Source: Laceyella putida (lineage in GTDB: Bacteria; Bacillota; Bacilli; Thermoactinomycetales; Thermoactinomycetaceae). From it: DNA of 64,000 nt. The position numbers were made by a program, and so were the translations under genes. This document shows, one piece after another, positions 51,231-59,346 of this stretch; the first letter of the stretch is position 1, and each line of letters opens with the position of its first letter. Under the pieces are notes generated by a model. It was given only the letters and a program-made list of their open reading frames with translations. It ran no database searches and had not been told where the DNA came from. The stretch lies in assembly GCF_042665195.1 (NCBI RefSeq), contig NZ_JBHTBW010000005.1, positions 11,349-75,348 of the forward strand, read 5' to 3'.

Positions 51231-51881
51231 ATGGAGCAAATGAACATAAAAAAGTGGATCAAGCCGGCAGTGGAAGCTTTGCCGTCAAAGCGGGTTCTTT
51301 TGTTGGCGTTTACCGTGTTGGTGTTGTTTATGATCGTGGCGATTCCCTTGTTCAACCGCCTGATGTACCCGCTCGATTATGAAGAATATATCTTTGACAG
51401 CGCGCAAGAGACGGGGGCGGACCCGTTTCTCGTGATGGCGATCATCCGCCAAGAGAGCAAGTTTGATCCTGACAAGAAATCGCCGGTGGGCGCTCAAGGG
51501 CTCATGCAACTCATGCCGGATACCGTCAATGATATCATTCGGGATGGCCATTTTTCCCCGGCCTTTCGGGACTATGTGTTTGACCCGGCAACCAATATCC
51601 GGATGGGCAGCTGGTATATCAAATTTTTGAGTGATCGGTACAAAGGAAATTATGTGGCCGTGATCGCCGCGTATAACGGCGGTTTGGGCAATGTGGACAA
51701 ATGGTTGAGGGACGGAACCTGGGATGGGACACGGCAAAACCTCGAACAGATCGAGTTAGGCGAGACGCGCCATTATGTGGCCCGGGTAAGCTATTACTAC
51801 GAGAAATATAAACAGCTATATAAAAAGAACTATGAAGACTACCTTAAAGAACAGAAAGAGAAAAAAATGAAACAAAAATAA
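51231..51881 (+). CDS. Membrane-anchored lytic transglycosylase (SLT domain)
   Basis: 216 residues: one membrane anchor (VLLLAFTVLVLFMIVAIPLF, 22-41), then an extracellular SLT domain that cuts glycan strands with anhydro-muramic acid formation. The catalytic Glu75 is in IIRQESKFDP, followed by SPVGAQGLMQLMPDT and VIAAYNGGLGNVDKWL, the complete motif set. The C-terminus is a Lys/Glu-rich tail (KEQKEKKMKQK). Similar to Bacillus YjbJ/CwlQ-type enzymes. The ribosome site of ATG 51231 is weak; ATG 51240 is possible. Confidence 0.88.
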   Translation: MEQMNIKKWIKPAVEALPSKRVLLLAFTVLVLFMIVAIPLFNRLMYPLDYEEYIFDSAQETGADPFLVMAIIRQESKFDPDKKSPVGAQGLMQLMPDTVNDIIRDGHFSPAFRDYVFDPATNIRMGSWYIKFLSDRYKGNYVAVIAAYNGGLGNVDKWLRDGTWDGTRQNLEQIELGETRHYVARVSYYYEKYKQLYKKNYEDYLKEQKEKKMKQK

Positions 51882-51914
51882 AAAAAATCCGGTTGGGGTT
51901 CCGCCGGGTTTTTC
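51881..51914 (+). terminator. Terminator after the transglycosylase gene
   Basis: AAATCCGG and CCGGGTTTTT arms separated by about 12 bases. Confidence 0.7.
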
Positions 51915-52053
51915 TGTTTTCCACCGGGTGCAGGAGAATGGGAACAGAATGGAGAAAAGGTTATCCGGTTAATAGGGATTTGTTTGTTGTGAGTGAATCG
52001 TATTATTTTTTTACATATATATAGAAGGTTTTAAAAAAGGGAGATTAAGGCAA

Positions 52054-52890
52054 GTGGATATTAGAAAAAAGCAGCGGGTCAATCAATTTAACCGAGCTTC
52101 ACTTACCTATGATGAACACGCCGAAATATTTAGAAAATTGGCTTACCGCCTTCTCTTGCAAATGGATCGTCGCGGGTGGCGGCCGCGGCGTATTTTGGAT
52201 ATCGGGTGCGGCACCGGCTACATGACGCAGTTGATTTTGGATGAGTTTCCGGATGCCGGCATCGTTGCCCTCGACATTGCTGATAAAATGGTGCAAATCG
52301 CCTATGAAAAGGTAGGGGGGCAGTCGCGGGTAAAGTTGGTGGTGGCAGATGTCGAGGCCATGGATGTCAGCCGGTTGGGCAAGTTTGATTTAATTGTCTG
52401 CAATGCGGTGTGTCACTGGTTTCAGCGTCCCAAGGAGACGTTTGCCAAATTGGCTGACGCCTTGAAAGTGGGGGGGCGCCTGCTGGTTTCCACCTATGGA
52501 CCCGACACGTGCGGTGAGTTGGCTTCGATGTTCAGGCAGGTGGAAGAAGAATGGAAACTGCGAAAAGAGCGGCATATGCTCCCTTTTCGTTCGGTGAAAG
52601 AGTGGGAGGGCCTGTTGGATGTCGGGTTGACCGGGGTTCATTCCCTGGAGAGTTGGATGCGGAATGAATATCCAGATTGCCGTTCTTTTTTATATTCTAT
52701 AAAAGCGGTGGGGGAAGCCTATAGTGAAGCGAACCACCCCCTCCTGATCCAGCGCCGCTTGTTGCAAGAAGTGATCCGGCGTTATGACCAAGCTTATCGA
52801 AGTGGGGAAGGGGTCTATGCCACTGTTCATTTTTTACAATTGCATTTAAAAAAAACAGACGATTCTGCGAAGGTAATGCTGTTTAAATAA
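52054..52890 (+). CDS. BioC-like SAM methyltransferase (stand-alone paralogue)
   Basis: 278 residues, class I methyltransferase: RILDIGCGTGYMTQLILDEF (motif I, about 46-65), GIVALDIADKMVQIA, LIVCNAVCHWFQRPKETFA and GGRLLVSTYGPDTCGEL. It is co-linear over its whole length with the BioC at 62185 (FNRASLTYDEHA versus FNMAASTYDQYA), so it probably methylates an acyl-carrier substrate like malonyl-ACP or has diverged. GTG 52054 follows GGGAG and AAGG. It lies 5 kb before the bio operon and has no BirA box. Confidence 0.78.
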   Translation: MDIRKKQRVNQFNRASLTYDEHAEIFRKLAYRLLLQMDRRGWRPRRILDIGCGTGYMTQLILDEFPDAGIVALDIADKMVQIAYEKVGGQSRVKLVVADVEAMDVSRLGKFDLIVCNAVCHWFQRPKETFAKLADALKVGGRLLVSTYGPDTCGELASMFRQVEEEWKLRKERHMLPFRSVKEWEGLLDVGLTGVHSLESWMRNEYPDCRSFLYSIKAVGEAYSEANHPLLIQRRLLQEVIRRYDQAYRSGEGVYATVHFLQLHLKKTDDSAKVMLFK

Positions 52891-52943
52891 AAGGGATTTA
52901 TGATAGGATTAGGTTGTGAAAACATTGAAAGGGCTGAAAATGA

Positions 52944-53717
52944 ATGTTAAAAAACATCTTTGCTTCTTTTGGGTTCGGTGCCGCAAAAGTAGACCTGGTT
53001 TTAGATGATTTTCGGCTAAAAATGGGACAGCCTGTAACGGGTAAAATCATCTTGACAGGGGGTCAAGTCGAACAAGCCATCGAAGGATTGGAAGTGGAGT
53101 TCCGCCTTTCTTCCGCTTATCAGCGCGGGGATGACACCCATTATGTGAACGAAACGGTCGCGACGATCCCGGTTACCGAAGAAACCTTCAAGGTGGCGCC
53201 AGAAGAGACGAAAGAGTATCCATTCACGTTTGTTTGCCCAGAATATATTCCCGTATCATCCGTTAATACGCGCTATTATTTCCAAACCAATCTGGAAATC
53301 AAGAGTGGCATTGATGCGAAGGATCGTGACTTCGTTGATGTATATCCATCCGGTTTGCAAGAATACTTCTTGAATGGGTTCAACAAACTCGGCTTTGTGC
53401 CGCAGGGGGAAGGGTACACCGGCAAAAAGGGTGGCGGCTTCCAAATCATCCAGTTCCGTCCGACGGAGTGGTTGCGCGGTGAATACGATGAGATCGTGTT
53501 CATGTATCAACCGGCGCATACGCAAAATGGAGTGGCCGGCTTCTTTGAACTGGACAAGAAGGGCAAAGGGCTGTTGGGTTTGTTGGCGGATGAGCTGGAC
53601 TTGGATGAGAAGAAGGGCCGGTTTGTGTTCACCAAAGCGGACCTCACTTCCGAGGATTATGCCGCGGATACGATCCGTCAGTTCATTATTCACCACGCCC
53701 AAGGCTTGATCGGTTAA
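52944..53717 (+). CDS. spo0M: Sporulation-control protein Spo0M
   Basis: 257 residues. The arrestin-like fold of Spo0M is clear from the N-terminal KVDLVLDDFRLKMGQPVTGK, the strand pattern of the first 150 residues (YPFTFVCPEYIPVSSVNTRY) and the acidic helical end. In Bacillus Spo0M affects early sporulation, acting at the level of Spo0A phosphorylation and cell division. Cytoplasmic, no membrane segment. ATG 52944 has AAAGGG ten bases upstream. It follows the BioC paralogue by 53 bases and may share its message. Confidence 0.9.
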   Translation: MLKNIFASFGFGAAKVDLVLDDFRLKMGQPVTGKIILTGGQVEQAIEGLEVEFRLSSAYQRGDDTHYVNETVATIPVTEETFKVAPEETKEYPFTFVCPEYIPVSSVNTRYYFQTNLEIKSGIDAKDRDFVDVYPSGLQEYFLNGFNKLGFVPQGEGYTGKKGGGFQIIQFRPTEWLRGEYDEIVFMYQPAHTQNGVAGFFELDKKGKGLLGLLADELDLDEKKGRFVFTKADLTSEDYAADTIRQFIIHHAQGLIG

Positions 53718-53798
53718 ATAGAGAAAGATAGATTGGCAGGAAGGGTCCCAAAGCTGAAGGAGGCGATGGGGCTTTCTTTATGTGGAAGGGGGATGGCC

Positions 53799-54506
53799 AT
53801 GAGCGGGGCGCGGATTTTATTGGTCGATGATGAGCGGGAGATCTCGCAACTGGTTCAAATCGTATTGCGAAAAGAAGGGTTCACGGAGGTGGCATTGGCC
53901 TTTGACGGACAGGAAGCCTTGCGCCTGGTGCAAGAACTGAAGCCCCATATCATTGTGCTGGATGTCATGTTGCCTGATGCCAATGGCTTTGACTTGTGCC
54001 GGGAAATCCGACGGCAGTCGGACGCCCCCATCCTCTTCTTGACGGCGCGAACGAGTGACCTGGACAAATTAAGCGGATTTAGTGCCGGCGGGGACGATTA
54101 TGTCACCAAGCCATTCAATCCGTTGGAGATCGCGGCGCGCATCAAGGCGCTGTGCCGGCGTCTGAAGTTGGGACGAAATCAAGCGGAACACGGACGCACC
54201 CATGACTTTGGCCGGTTTCAGGTGAATGAGGAAGCGGGGGTGTTGATGGTGGCAGGGAAAGAGGTGGCTTGCCCGGCGATGGAATTCAAGCTGTTGGCTT
54301 ATCTTTGCGCGCATCCCAACCGCGTCTTCAGCAAAGCGCAGCTCTACGAACAAATCTGGGGTGAAGCGAGCTTGGGCGATGACAATACGGTGATGGTTCA
54401 TATTCGCCGTTTGCGGGAGAAGATCGAAGTGGACCCCAGCAAACCAGAGTGGATCGTCACCGTTAGAGGCCTTGGCTATAAGTTGATGGCGCCGCGGAAA
54501 GGGTGA
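53799..54506 (+). CDS. OmpR/PhoB-family response regulator
   Basis: 235 residues: receiver domain (1-115) with acidic pair Asp10-Asp11, phospho-acceptor Asp55 (IVLDVMLPDANGFDL), Thr82 and Lys104 (DDYVTKPFNP); winged-helix DNA-binding domain (about 135-230; HIRRLREKIE, WIVTVRGLGYKL). ATG 53799 is placed seven bases after AAGGGGG. The last four bases overlap the kinase gene start, so the two form a coupled pair. Targets are unknown. Confidence 0.9.
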   Translation: MSGARILLVDDEREISQLVQIVLRKEGFTEVALAFDGQEALRLVQELKPHIIVLDVMLPDANGFDLCREIRRQSDAPILFLTARTSDLDKLSGFSAGGDDYVTKPFNPLEIAARIKALCRRLKLGRNQAEHGRTHDFGRFQVNEEAGVLMVAGKEVACPAMEFKLLAYLCAHPNRVFSKAQLYEQIWGEASLGDDNTVMVHIRRLREKIEVDPSKPEWIVTVRGLGYKLMAPRKG

Positions 54507-56272
54507 AGCCGATGTGGCGGAGATGGGGATTGCCATCCCGATTGAGTTGGGCTTTTTTATGGCGCATGTTGCTGATCGTGACGTTGGTGATGTTCTTGTA
54601 TATGGGTGCCGTGTTGGTTGCCTTTAATGACATACGGGATTTGTTTGTCAGAAAGGTGGAGTGGCAGCCGCGCGATATTGTGGTTCATGCGGTGCGGCAC
54701 AGCCGGATTGAAGGGAAGAAGATGGCCATTGATCCCGCAAGCTTGAAACTGGTCAATCGAAAGAAAGGCTGGCTCCAGGTCGTGGATGAACATGGGCAGG
54801 AAGTGTATGCATATAAGAAGCCAACCGCTTTTCCGACCCATTATTATCCGGGCGAGCTGGTTGACCTCAAGGAATACGGTGATCAACAGCGCGGTTATCA
54901 TCTTTATACCTGGTTCAAAACCGTCCAAGGCAAATCATATACCTTTATCTTGGGGCAGATCGATGTTGAAGATGAATTATTGTATCGGGTTCGTGTGTCC
55001 ACCAAGCGCGATCGGGGGAAGATCCGCATACCACCCGCCTTGCTGGACGAATTGGACAAAAAGGGAATGTGGTTGCAGATTCTGGATGAACATGGAACGG
55101 TGGCGTATCACCATCATGCGGAAAATCAACTTCGCTCTTATTCCCCCGGTGTGTTTGTCGATTATGTTAAAGACCACAATGTGATCTATCAAGAGGGAAG
55201 CCTGGATGGACAACGATGGACATGGTTATCCGGCATCCAACCGAGCATGAATGGTGATCAGGATGTTCCAACCCGTTATGAGGCCACGAAGGCGGAGCAA
55301 TACCGGGACCACATCTATCTGCTCATTTTTTGGGGGAATATTTTGCTCGTTTTGGCCATTGCCTTTTTATTCGGCCAACAATTTGGCCGGCCCATGTTGC
55401 ATATGATGAGTTGGATTCAAGAGCTGGCGCGGGGTCGCTTCCGCGAACCGGTCAATAAAAAGGGACTGCCCAAAAGCGTGAAGCCAGATGGAAAGATGCG
55501 CCGCAGTTACCGTCTCTACCGGGAAGTGATGGAAGCGTTAAAGGATTTGACCCACACCTTGAAACAAAATGAAGACCAACGGCGAAGACTGGAGAAAACC
55601 CGCGAGGACTGGATCGCCGGTGTCTCCCACGATTTGCGCACCCCGCTCAGCTCTGTCAAGGGCTATGCCGATCTGATGGCGGAAGAACAGTACCAGTGGG
55701 AACCGGCCGAGATTCGCCGGTATGCCAAGGTGATCCGGGACAAGGCGGGTTATATGGAGCAACTGATTGAAGACTTGAACCTGACATTTCGCTTGAAAAA
55801 CGACTCGTTGCCGCTCACGTTGGCAGAGCATGACCTGGTCGAAGTGGTGCGCCAAACGGTGATCGATTTGATGAATGATCAGCGGTCGGAAACGGTTTCC
55901 ACCTTCACTTTTCATGCCGCCATGCCACACATCCGGTTGCAAGTGGATAAGCAATGGTTTCAGCGTGCGTTGAAGAACCTGTTGGTCAATGCGGTTCTGC
56001 ATAACCCGCCCGGAACGGAAGTGAAGGTATCAGTTTGGACAGAAAACGGGCGTGTGGCGATACAGGTGGAGGACAGTGGGCGTGGCATGGATGAGGAGAC
56101 CCAAGCCATGCTGTTTGAGCGCTATTACCGCGGGACGAACACGGCCAAGCGAAGCCATGGCACCGGACTCGGAATGGCCATCGCCAAGCAACTGATTGAA
56201 GCGCATGGGGGAGACATCCACATCGACAGCCAGGTTGGGCGGGGGACGAGGATTTTGATTTTGGTTGGATAA
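54503..56272 (+). CDS. Sensor histidine kinase with duplicated extracellular sensor repeat
   Basis: 589 residues. Membrane helix 1 about 20-42, external sensor about 43-268, helix 2 about 272-293, HAMP-like linker, HisKA with phospho-His376 (GVSHDLRTPLSSVKG), HATPase with N-box NLLVNAVLHNPP, VEDSGRGMDEE and GTGLGMAIAKQL. The sensor holds two related units: KGWLQVVDEHGQEVYAY ... YYPGELVD and KGMWLQILDEHGTVAYHH ... YSPGVFVD, about 100 residues apart. The partner is the regulator encoded just before (GTGA overlap). The signal is unknown. Confidence 0.88.
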   Translation: MKPMWRRWGLPSRLSWAFLWRMLLIVTLVMFLYMGAVLVAFNDIRDLFVRKVEWQPRDIVVHAVRHSRIEGKKMAIDPASLKLVNRKKGWLQVVDEHGQEVYAYKKPTAFPTHYYPGELVDLKEYGDQQRGYHLYTWFKTVQGKSYTFILGQIDVEDELLYRVRVSTKRDRGKIRIPPALLDELDKKGMWLQILDEHGTVAYHHHAENQLRSYSPGVFVDYVKDHNVIYQEGSLDGQRWTWLSGIQPSMNGDQDVPTRYEATKAEQYRDHIYLLIFWGNILLVLAIAFLFGQQFGRPMLHMMSWIQELARGRFREPVNKKGLPKSVKPDGKMRRSYRLYREVMEALKDLTHTLKQNEDQRRRLEKTREDWIAGVSHDLRTPLSSVKGYADLMAEEQYQWEPAEIRRYAKVIRDKAGYMEQLIEDLNLTFRLKNDSLPLTLAEHDLVEVVRQTVIDLMNDQRSETVSTFTFHAAMPHIRLQVDKQWFQRALKNLLVNAVLHNPPGTEVKVSVWTENGRVAIQVEDSGRGMDEETQAMLFERYYRGTNTAKRSHGTGLGMAIAKQLIEAHGGDIHIDSQVGRGTRILILVG

Positions 56273-56361
56273 CATGATTGAAGATTTATTTGAAAACACT
56301 CAAAAAATGACCGGCCGGTTGGGAGCTGATCGTGGCTAAATATAAAAGCTCTATCGCATTA

Positions 56362-56393
56362 TTGTAAACATAAAATCGATATCATGTTGGCAT
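56362..56393. promoter_or_regulatory. BirA-like operator copy upstream of the VOC gene
   Basis: TTGTAAACA (56362-56370), 14 bases, then TGTTGGCAT (56385-56393): same 9-14-9 layout as the two bio operators, with a weaker right arm. The surrounding TCTATC...ATTGTAAACAT...GATAT is also shared with 57156-57187. Confidence 0.45.
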
Positions 56394-56541
56394 GTAAACC
56401 TCTTTACGGAACATATGTTCTCGTGTATGGTTGCATGGGAGTGTCAACAATGATCTGAATCACAACGAATCATGCAAGGAAATCGGCGCATGATAAAAGA
56501 AGCGTTCCAAAATAATATAGCGAAAGGAAGTTGAATGAACC

Positions 56542-56952
56542 ATGAGTCAGGTGAAAATCAACCCCTACTTGTATTTGCCGGGGAACAGTGAGAAAGCGAT
56601 GAATGACTATAAAGATATTTTTGGAGGAGAAATCGTTAACATCCAACGATATCGGGATGTGCCGGACATGCCTTCCAGCGAAGAGGATAAGGACAAAATC
56701 TTACATGGACATCTAAAAGTAGGCGATCAAGCGATTTATTTCTCTGATTTTCAAAACAAACCCGTTACATTTGGAAATCAAGTGAGTCTTACCATGGAGT
56801 TCACGGATGTGGACGCGATTGAAAAAGTGTACAACGCATTAGCTGAAGGTGGAGAAGTCCTTATGCCGCTTCAGGATACATTTTGGGGGGCAAAATATGG
56901 GAAGCTCACTGACCGATTCGGCGTGAATTGGGATTTGCACTGTCAATTGTAG
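56542..56952 (+). CDS. VOC/PhnB-like protein
   Basis: 136 residues of the PhnB/3-demethylubiquinone-methyltransferase-like branch of the vicinal-oxygen-chelate fold: KINPYLYLPGNSEKAMNDYKD, ILHGHLKVGDQAIYFSDF and WGAKYGKLTDRFGVNWDLHC. Such proteins form dimers of beta-alpha-beta-beta-beta units, often metal-binding or antibiotic-binding; substrate unknown. Codon use is more AT-rich than the bio genes. Its 3' end abuts an inverted-repeat element, and a BirA-like box lies 150 bases upstream. Confidence 0.8.
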   Translation: MSQVKINPYLYLPGNSEKAMNDYKDIFGGEIVNIQRYRDVPDMPSSEEDKDKILHGHLKVGDQAIYFSDFQNKPVTFGNQVSLTMEFTDVDAIEKVYNALAEGGEVLMPLQDTFWGAKYGKLTDRFGVNWDLHCQL

Positions 56953-57090
56953 CTAGGGCGTGTCTGATAAAGATGTCGGCGGCTCCAAAACTGTTTTCCC
57001 ATTTGCTTCACAAGTGACGAGGCGCTCATCGGGAAAAGGTTTTTCCGCATTCTCCCAATGGTCAACCTGATTTGCTAGACACGCCCTAGC
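56952..57090. mobile_element. MITE-like element with 14-bp terminal inverted repeats
   Basis: GCTAGGGCGTGTCT (56952-56965) and AGACACGCCCTAGC (57077-57090) are exact inverted repeats 139 bases end to end, with no ORF inside. The GGGCGTGTCT end resembles termini of IS5-type elements. It starts at the last base of the VOC stop codon and stands between that gene and the bio promoter. Confidence 0.6.
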
Positions 57091-57166
57091 ATCTGACAAT
57101 CGAAGGCATCCGATCCGAAGCCAATATCCACTGCGATATTGGTCTTTTATATGTTCTATCCCGCGA

Positions 57167-57198
57167 TTGTAAACATATTATTGATATAGTGTTGACAA
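57167..57198. promoter_or_regulatory. BirA operator 1 of the biotin operon
   Basis: TTGTAAACA (57167-57175), 14 bases, then TGTTGACAA (57190-57198), a good match to the biotin repressor box. It overlaps the -35 TTGACA (57192-57197). Confidence 0.65.
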
Positions 57199-57221
57199 TA
57201 GAACAGGAACATTTCTATCAT
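57192..57221 (+). promoter_or_regulatory. Promoter of the biotin operon
   Basis: TTGACA (57192-57197), an 18-base spacer and TATCAT (57216-57221). It is framed by two BirA-type boxes. Confidence 0.7.
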
Positions 57222-57223
57222 GA

Positions 57224-57255
57224 ATGTAAACATAGATTTATATCTTGGTTTACAT
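57224..57255. promoter_or_regulatory. BirA operator 2 of the biotin operon
   Basis: ATGTAAACA (57224-57232), 14 bases, then GGTTTACAT (57247-57255); a nearly perfect dyad at the transcription start. Together with operator 1 it gives tandem biotin-dependent repression. Confidence 0.75.
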
Positions 57256-57270
57256 TAAGGGGATGATGGT

Positions 57271-58617
57271 TTGGCGCAGTGGAGCTATGAAGAATTGCTG
57301 GAGAAAAATCGGCGCTATCTGTGGAACCCGTTTACGCAGATGAAAGGTTACCTGGAAGATGAACCCCTGATCATCGAGCGGGGGGAAGGTGTCAAGCTGT
57401 ACGATGTACAAGGACGGGCTTATTATGATGGCAACGCCTCCGTTTGGCTCAATGTGCATGGGCATCGGCATCCGAAGCTCAATGCGGCCATTCGGAAGCA
57501 ACTGGATCAAATCGCCCATTCCACGTTGCTCGGCATGGCGAATGTCCCGGCGATCTTGTTGGCGGAGCGGCTGGTGGGGTTGGCCCCGGCGCGGCTACAG
57601 AAAGTGTTTTACTCCGACAGTGGGGCGGAAGCGGTGGAAATCGGATTGAAGATGGCTTATCAGTATTGGAAACATCGGGGCAGGCCGGAGAAGCATGTGT
57701 TCATCAGCATGAAGAACGCGTACCACGGAGATACGGTGGGGGCGGTGAGTGTGGGTGGGATGGACTTGTTTCATGCCTCTTTTTCTCATTTGCTCTTCCC
57801 GACGCTCAAAGTGACTTACCCCTATCCGTACCGTTTCCCAGGCACCGTCGAAGCGTGCCGCCAAGCGTGTCTGGATGAGCTCATCGGCGTGTTGGAGGAG
57901 CATGGGGATACGGTGGCGGGGCTGATTGTTGAGCCCATGGTGCAAGGCGCGGGCGGCATGATCATGATGCCGCCTGGAACCTTGGCGGAAGTGGCCAACA
58001 TCTGCCGGGACTACGATGTGCTGCTTCTTATTGATGAAGTGGCTACCGGTTTTGGGCGGACAGGCCGCATGTTTGCCTGCGAGCATGAGGGGGTGGAGCC
58101 GGATATCATGATGGTCGGCAAAAAGCTGACCGGCGGATATTTGCCGGTGGCGGCGACGTTAACTTCTGATGAGATTTATGACGCTTTTTACGGTGAGTTG
58201 TATGAGGCCAAAACGTTTTATCACGGTCACTCCTATACGGGCAACCAGTTGGGTTGTGCCGTCGCTTTGGCCAATTTGGACCTGTATGAGGAAGAACGGT
58301 TGCTTGATCATGTGCAAGAGGCCAGCTGTCGCTTGGCCGAATGGCTTGAGCCGCTGAAGGCGCTTCCGCATGTGGGGGAAGTGCGGCAACTTGGATTGAT
58401 GGTGGGCATTGAACTGGTCAAGTGTAAGGAGACCAAAGAGACATATCCGTGGGAAGACGCGATCGGGGCGCAGGTTTGCCGGAAGGCGAGAGAGATGGGA
58501 CTGATTACGAGGCCGTTGGATCATGTCGTAACCTTTATGCCCCCGCTGGCAACCCCGCTCGCCGATTTGCAAGCGATGGTTGAGATCCTGGAGCGGGCGA
58601 TCAGGGAGGGGACATAA
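57271..58617 (+). CDS. bioA: Adenosylmethionine-8-amino-7-oxononanoate aminotransferase BioA
   Basis: 448 residues, PLP-dependent class III aminotransferase making DAPA from KAPA; the donor is SAM or, in the Bacillus type, lysine. Seen: NPFTQMKGY near the start, YSDSGAEAVEIGLKMA (PLP phosphate site), DEVATGFGRTG with the PLP Asp, and the Schiff-base Lys in VGKKLTGGYLPVAA (about 284). TTG 57271 follows AAGGGGATG. First gene of bioA-D-B-F-H-C, directly after BirA operator 2. Confidence 0.93.
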   Translation: MAQWSYEELLEKNRRYLWNPFTQMKGYLEDEPLIIERGEGVKLYDVQGRAYYDGNASVWLNVHGHRHPKLNAAIRKQLDQIAHSTLLGMANVPAILLAERLVGLAPARLQKVFYSDSGAEAVEIGLKMAYQYWKHRGRPEKHVFISMKNAYHGDTVGAVSVGGMDLFHASFSHLLFPTLKVTYPYPYRFPGTVEACRQACLDELIGVLEEHGDTVAGLIVEPMVQGAGGMIMMPPGTLAEVANICRDYDVLLLIDEVATGFGRTGRMFACEHEGVEPDIMMVGKKLTGGYLPVAATLTSDEIYDAFYGELYEAKTFYHGHSYTGNQLGCAVALANLDLYEEERLLDHVQEASCRLAEWLEPLKALPHVGEVRQLGLMVGIELVKCKETKETYPWEDAIGAQVCRKAREMGLITRPLDHVVTFMPPLATPLADLQAMVEILERAIREGT

Positions 58618-58620
58618 GGC

Positions 58621-59346
58621 GTGATACCGGGAAAAGGGTTTTTTATCACCGGAACGGGAACGGAAGTAGGCAAAACGGTTGTCACTGCGGCGCTGGCCCT
58701 GGCTATGCGAGATCAAGGGCTGCGCGTCGGGGTGATGAAGCCGGTGCAAAGCGGAGGGGAATGGGCCGCTCCCGAGACGGATGGCATGCGGCTAAAAACA
58801 TGGCTCGACCTGTCCGAGAGCATGGATGAGATCGTCTGTTACCATTTCCCCGAGCCGGTGGCGCCGGGTTTGGCGGCGGAATGGGCGGGAGTGGAGATCC
58901 AGCATGAGGTGATCTTGCTCCGGTTGGAGCAGCTGGCGGCACGGGTCGATGTGGTGTTAGTGGAAGGGGCCGGGGGGTGGCTCGTTCCCCTGGGGGCGGA
59001 CTGGACCATCGCCGATCTGGCGGCATTGATCGGTTGGCCGGTGGTCATTGTCGCCCACCCTTTATTGGGGACAGTCAATCATACCGCCTTAACCGCCCTG
59101 GCGATCCGGGAACGGGGTTGCACGCCTGCCGGGGTCATCTTCAACGGGCTGCGAGAAGGGGAAAGGGATCAAAGCGCGGCGCATAACCGGCGCTTGGTTG
59201 AACAAGTGGCGAAGGTTCCCGTATGGGGAAGCCTGCCTTGGTTGTCCGGAGAGCTCACCCGGCACCGACTGAAACAAGCGGCCTGCGAGCACCTAGATAT
59301 GGATGGGATCGTGGGGTTCTTAAAAGGGGGAAAAGCAGATGAGTAA
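58621..59346 (+). CDS. bioD: Dethiobiotin synthetase BioD
   Basis: 241 residues; ATP-dependent carboxylation and ring closure of DAPA to dethiobiotin. P-loop FITGTGTEVGKTVV (8-21), KPVQSGG (Lys about 40), and VEGAGGWLVPLG (about 118-129) are the family signatures. GTG 58621 comes three bases after the bioA stop with AGGGAGG upstream. The end overlaps bioB by eight bases. Confidence 0.93.
   Translation: MIPGKGFFITGTGTEVGKTVVTAALALAMRDQGLRVGVMKPVQSGGEWAAPETDGMRLKTWLDLSESMDEIVCYHFPEPVAPGLAAEWAGVEIQHEVILLRLEQLAARVDVVLVEGAGGWLVPLGADWTIADLAALIGWPVVIVAHPLLGTVNHTALTALAIRERGCTPAGVIFNGLREGERDQSAAHNRRLVEQVAKVPVWGSLPWLSGELTRHRLKQAACEHLDMDGIVGFLKGGKADE

Noticed and set aside
52903..52932. Sigma-H-like promoter for spo0M (ATAGGATTA, 12 bases, ATTGAAAGG)
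   Set aside because: The -35 fits well, but the -10 overlaps the spo0M ribosome site, so transcription would start after it.
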